A stretch of DNA of 7,943 nt from Gemmatimonas phototrophica (GTDB lineage Bacteria; Gemmatimonadota; Gemmatimonadetes; Longimicrobiales; Gaopeijiaceae). The position numbers and the translations under genes were made by a program. Shown here one piece after another: positions 5,493-7,943 of this stretch. The stretch covers positions 1 to 7,943 of the forward strand of contig CAMCNM010000085.1 of assembly GCA_945876015.1 (NCBI GenBank), written 5' to 3'. The notes below the pieces were generated by a model that was not told the origin of the DNA, searched no databases, and saw only the letters and a list, made by a program, of their open reading frames with translations. Position 1 is the first letter of the stretch; each line of letters begins with the position of its first letter.

Positions 5493-6561
5493 CGACGTGG
5501 ATCGGCTGTCGTCGCTCGCGCAGCGAGGAGGGCCGGCGGCCCGACCGTACTGCGAGGATCTCCGACAGCGCGGAAATCGCGACCTGCTCGGCCCCATCGG
5601 TCCCGATGTCGAGGCCGATCGGCCCGTAGATGCGGCTCTCGTTCACCGGGCGGTGTGCGGCCAGCTCGGCCAGCATGCGATCCGTCCGCTGCCGTGGTCC
5701 GAGCACACCGATGTACGCGACGTTCGTGTCGAGCAGCGCGCGGACGTACACGCGGTCGTCCGCGTAGTTGTGGGTCATGACGACGGCGAACGTCTCCGGG
5801 CCGAGCGCGACGAGGCGCGCCAGATCGTCGGGCGCCGCGGTCACCAGCTCCCCAGCGTGCGGAAATCGCTGGCGGGTCAGGAGCCCGGGCCGGCGATCCA
5901 CGACGATCACCTTGAACCCGATCGCAGAGCCGAAAGCGGCCAGAGGGCGAGCGTCTTCTCCGCCGCTCACGATGACCAGTCGGGGGGGAGGCAGGAAGAC
6001 GTCGATGAACACGTCTCGTCCTTCGATCGTGTGCACGGCCGAGCTGCCCGCGCCGAGCGCGCGGCGGGCGATCGTGACGGCGGAAGCGTCGAGTCGCGGA
6101 TCTCCGAGCGTGCCCTTGGTCCGTTCCGTGGTCACGACCAGCCGCCGGCTGGGCTCGTCGAGCGAGGCGCACGCCGCGAAGGGCGCGGTCCCGTCCAGCA
6201 ACGCGCGCTCCACCGCTCGATCGTCTTCGGCCGGCTCCAGGAGAACCTGCACCTCGCCCTCGCACCCCACTCCGAGGTCCCATGCGACGATCTCGTCGGA
6301 CCCGGCGCAGTACGAGCGGACATCGGCCTTCCCCGAGCCCTCGAGCACCTTCAACGCGACTTCGCGAACGTCCGCCTCGAGGCAACCGCCGCTCACGTTC
6401 CCGGTGGTCGTGCCGTCCGCGGCGACGAGCATCTTCGCACCCTCGTGTCGATACGCGGAGCCGCGCACGCGAACGACCGTCGCGAGCGCGGCTCTCCTGC
6501 CCTCCCTCTTCAGCTCAGCGAGCCGGGCGAGAACCTCCCGGGTCTCGAGCCACTGCTTCAT
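5479..6561 (-). CDS. xdhC: XdhC/CoxI-family molybdenum-enzyme maturation factor
   Basis: Product of 360 residues, the normal size for full-length two-domain members. The N-terminal CoxI domain carries ALATVVRVRGSAYRHEGAKM (25-44), GNVSGGCLEADV (54-65) with Cys60, and DLGVGCEGEVQVLLE (95-109) with Cys100. The C-terminal Rossmann-like domain runs from about residue 193, with VIVVDRRPG, VVMTHNYADDR (260-270), YIGVLGPRQRTDRML (283-297) and IYGPIGLDIGTDGAEQVAIS (311-330). XdhC proteins bind the molybdenum cofactor, support its sulfuration and deliver it to the apo-hydroxylase in the cytoplasm. The start ATG abuts the TAG of the large-subunit gene with no gap, implying coupled translation. One oddity: the glycine-rich loop reads SGGEDARPL where relatives usually have G-x-GH-x-A, so the histidine is replaced (see findings). 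Confidence 0.92.
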   Translation of the reverse strand: MKQWLETREVLARLAELKREGRRAALATVVRVRGSAYRHEGAKMLVAADGTTTGNVSGGCLEADVREVALKVLEGSGKADVRSYCAGSDEIVAWDLGVGCEGEVQVLLEPAEDDRAVERALLDGTAPFAACASLDEPSRRLVVTTERTKGTLGDPRLDASAVTIARRALGAGSSAVHTIEGRDVFIDVFLPPPRLVIVSGGEDARPLAAFGSAIGFKVIVVDRRPGLLTRQRFPHAGELVTAAPDDLARLVALGPETFAVVMTHNYADDRVYVRALLDTNVAYIGVLGPRQRTDRMLAELAAHRPVNESRIYGPIGLDIGTDGAEQVAISALSEILAVRSGRRPSSLRERRQPIHVDAGG

Positions 6562-7943
6562 CTAGGCCCAGCTCAGATCGTGCTTGGACAGGGGCAGGGA
6601 CCGGATCCGCTTGCCTGTCGCCTGGAAGATCGCGCTGCAGAGAGCGGGCACCACCGGCGGAAGCGCCGGCTCGCCGAGCCCGGTGGGCGCGTTGGTCGTC
6701 TTCAGGAAATGCACCTCGATGTCCCGCGGCACCTGCGTGAGCCGGATGAGCGGGAAGTCGTGGAAGCTCGACTGCGCCGCACGGCCCCGGTCGATGGTGA
6801 TCTCCTGACCGAGCGCTTGCGCGATTCCGTCGATCACGGCGCCATGCACCTGCTGCTCCGCGCCGCTCAGATTCACGATCTGGCTTCCGATGTCCCCCGC
6901 CACCCAGACCTTGTGCACGGTCACTGCCCCGGTGTTGCTCACGCTGGCCTCCACCACCTCGGCGAAGTAGCCGCGGTGGCTGAAGTGGAACGCGATCCCG
7001 CGCCCGGTTCCGCGCGGGAGATCGCTCCGGCCCCACGCCGACTTCTCCGCGACCAGGTCGAGCACGCCGCGCATGCGCGCCGGGTCGAGGCTGGCCCCCC
7101 CACCTCCACCTGCGCTGCCGCCAGTCGCAGGCTGATACGCGGCGAGGAGCTCGTAGCGGATCTGGAGCGGATCCTTGCCCGCCGCGTGAGCCAGCTCGTC
7201 GATGAACGACTGCATCACGAACGCCACGCCGTTGCTGCGCGGCGCGCGGAGGAAGCCCGTGGGCACGTTGAACGGGATGAACGACGTCCCGAGCTGGTAA
7301 TTGGGGACGAACCGAGCCGGGAACTCGGTGGCTCCCAGGTCGGCCGCCTGTGCCGCGCGGCCGTTCGCTCCGAACGTGACGAAGTGGTTCTTCCAGGCGA
7401 CGACCTTTCCCTGTGCGTCGAGCCCGGCCTTGAAGTGGTGGTATCCGGCCGGCCGGTAGAAGTCGTGGCGGGTGTCGTCTTCCCGGGACCAGAGCAGCTT
7501 CACGGGAACGCCCGGCATCTCCTTCGCGATCGCCGCGGCTTCGACGATGGCGTCCGTGCTGAGGCGGCGCCCGAAGCCGCCTCCCGCCCGGGTCATCTGA
7601 ATGGTGATCTCGGATGCCTTCAGCCCGAGCGTGCTTGCCACCAGATCGCGTCCCCGCTGTGGGGACTGGGTCGGCGCCCAGATCTCCATCGTTCCGTCGT
7701 GGAAATGCGCAGTCGCGTTCTGCGGCTCGAGCGACGCGTGCGCGATGAACGGATACGTGTACTCGGCCTCGACCACCTTGGCGGCGGCGGCGAGCGCTGC
7801 ATCGGGATTCCCCTCCGCAGGGGACTCGACCTCCGGCTTTCCCCTCGCGAACGCGGCGGCCTGGGCCGCGAAGCCCGCGCTCGAGTCCGCGGCTCGTGGC
7901 CCCTCGGCCCATTCGACGCTCAGCTTCCGGCGCGCCATGCTCG
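6562..7943 (-). CDS. Molybdopterin-binding large subunit of a xanthine-dehydrogenase-family hydroxylase (3' part)
   Basis: Partial gene: 460 codons are visible and the frame is open to the window edge; an internal Met five bases from the edge is not the start, since relatives run to about 740 residues. Counting from that Met, clear family blocks are EAEYTYPFIAHASLEPQN (57-74), TRAGGGFGRRLSTDAIVEAA (116-135), the REDDTRHDFYRPAGYHH segment (152-168), FLRAPRSNGVAF (229-240), VWVAGDIGSQIVN (344-356) and TGLGEPALPPVVPAL (419-433). Glu423 in GLGEP is in the position of the catalytic glutamate of these enzymes. The style is that of isoquinoline 1-oxidoreductase beta (IorB-like), which hydroxylates aromatic N-heterocycles or aldehydes with water as oxygen source. 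The true substrate cannot be read from sequence. A glycine-rich insert (GGSAGGGGG, 7122-7096) looks like a flexible loop. The following xdhC and mocA fit a cofactor-loaded enzyme. The iron-sulfur subunit would lie upstream, outside the window. Confidence 0.93.
   Translation of the reverse strand, partial: SMARRKLSVEWAEGPRAADSSAGFAAQAAAFARGKPEVESPAEGNPDAALAAAAKVVEAEYTYPFIAHASLEPQNATAHFHDGTMEIWAPTQSPQRGRDLVASTLGLKASEITIQMTRAGGGFGRRLSTDAIVEAAAIAKEMPGVPVKLLWSREDDTRHDFYRPAGYHHFKAGLDAQGKVVAWKNHFVTFGANGRAAQAADLGATEFPARFVPNYQLGTSFIPFNVPTGFLRAPRSNGVAFVMQSFIDELAHAAGKDPLQIRYELLAAYQPATGGSAGGGGGASLDPARMRGVLDLVAEKSAWGRSDLPRGTGRGIAFHFSHRGYFAEVVEASVSNTGAVTVHKVWVAGDIGSQIVNLSGAEQQVHGAVIDGIAQALGQEITIDRGRAAQSSFHDFPLIRLTQVPRDIEVHFLKTTNAPTGLGEPALPPVVPALCSAIFQATGKRIRSLPLSKHDLSWA

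Noticed and set aside
6515..7912. 465-codon minus-strand frame overlapping the Mo hydroxylase subunit
   Set aside because: Arg/Gly-rich shadow in another frame; the frame ending at 6562 carries all family motifs.

Overview
This is a GC-rich bacterial window. Every gene I can support lies on the minus strand, so transcription runs from the 7943 end towards position 1. The protein style suggests a soil-type, high-GC lineage such as Acidobacteriota or Gemmatimonadota: isoquinoline-oxidoreductase-like molybdenum enzyme, many secreted beta-propellers, GNAT remnants. No marker gene is present, so this is a guess. There are no rRNA or tRNA genes, CRISPR arrays, insertion sequences or integrases.

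Region 7943-4603 (upstream half) is a tightly packed molybdenum-enzyme operon. It begins with the C-terminal part of a xanthine-dehydrogenase-family, molybdopterin-binding large subunit (IorB/CoxL-like; its 5' end is outside the window). An XdhC/CoxI-family maturation factor follows, with its start codon directly abutting the previous stop. Next comes a MocA-like nucleotidyltransferase, overlapping xdhC by 14 nt, expected to make the cytosine-dinucleotide form of the molybdenum cofactor. Last is a 95-residue protein with two predicted membrane segments and a cysteine pair in the loop, joined by an ATGA overlap. The enzyme, its cofactor cytidylyltransferase and its insertion chaperone make a coherent set. 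The role of the small membrane protein is unknown.

Region 4606-3102 holds two decayed GNAT acetyltransferase remnants flanking an intact secreted TolB/PD40-type beta-propeller. The first remnant resembles an aminoglycoside 6'-N-acetyltransferase that has lost most of its middle and is frameshifted. It still begins with an ATGA overlap to the operon. The second is a short N-terminal fragment only.

Region 3072-1819 encodes a secreted HEXXH gluzincin-type metallopeptidase. Its stop codon is followed, in the same frame, by 29 codons of strongly coding-like sequence.

Region 1667-1 carries two tandem paralogues of a secreted NHL-repeat beta-propeller. The first (complete) contains a 16-glycine linker encoded by a slippage-prone G-rich tract. 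The second runs off the window edge. A 150-bp gap upstream of the first copy probably holds their promoter, but no convincing box is visible. The most noteworthy points are the gene-decay remnants, the readthrough-like extension, the Gly16/G-quadruplex tract and the uncharacterised membrane protein embedded in the Mo-enzyme operon.
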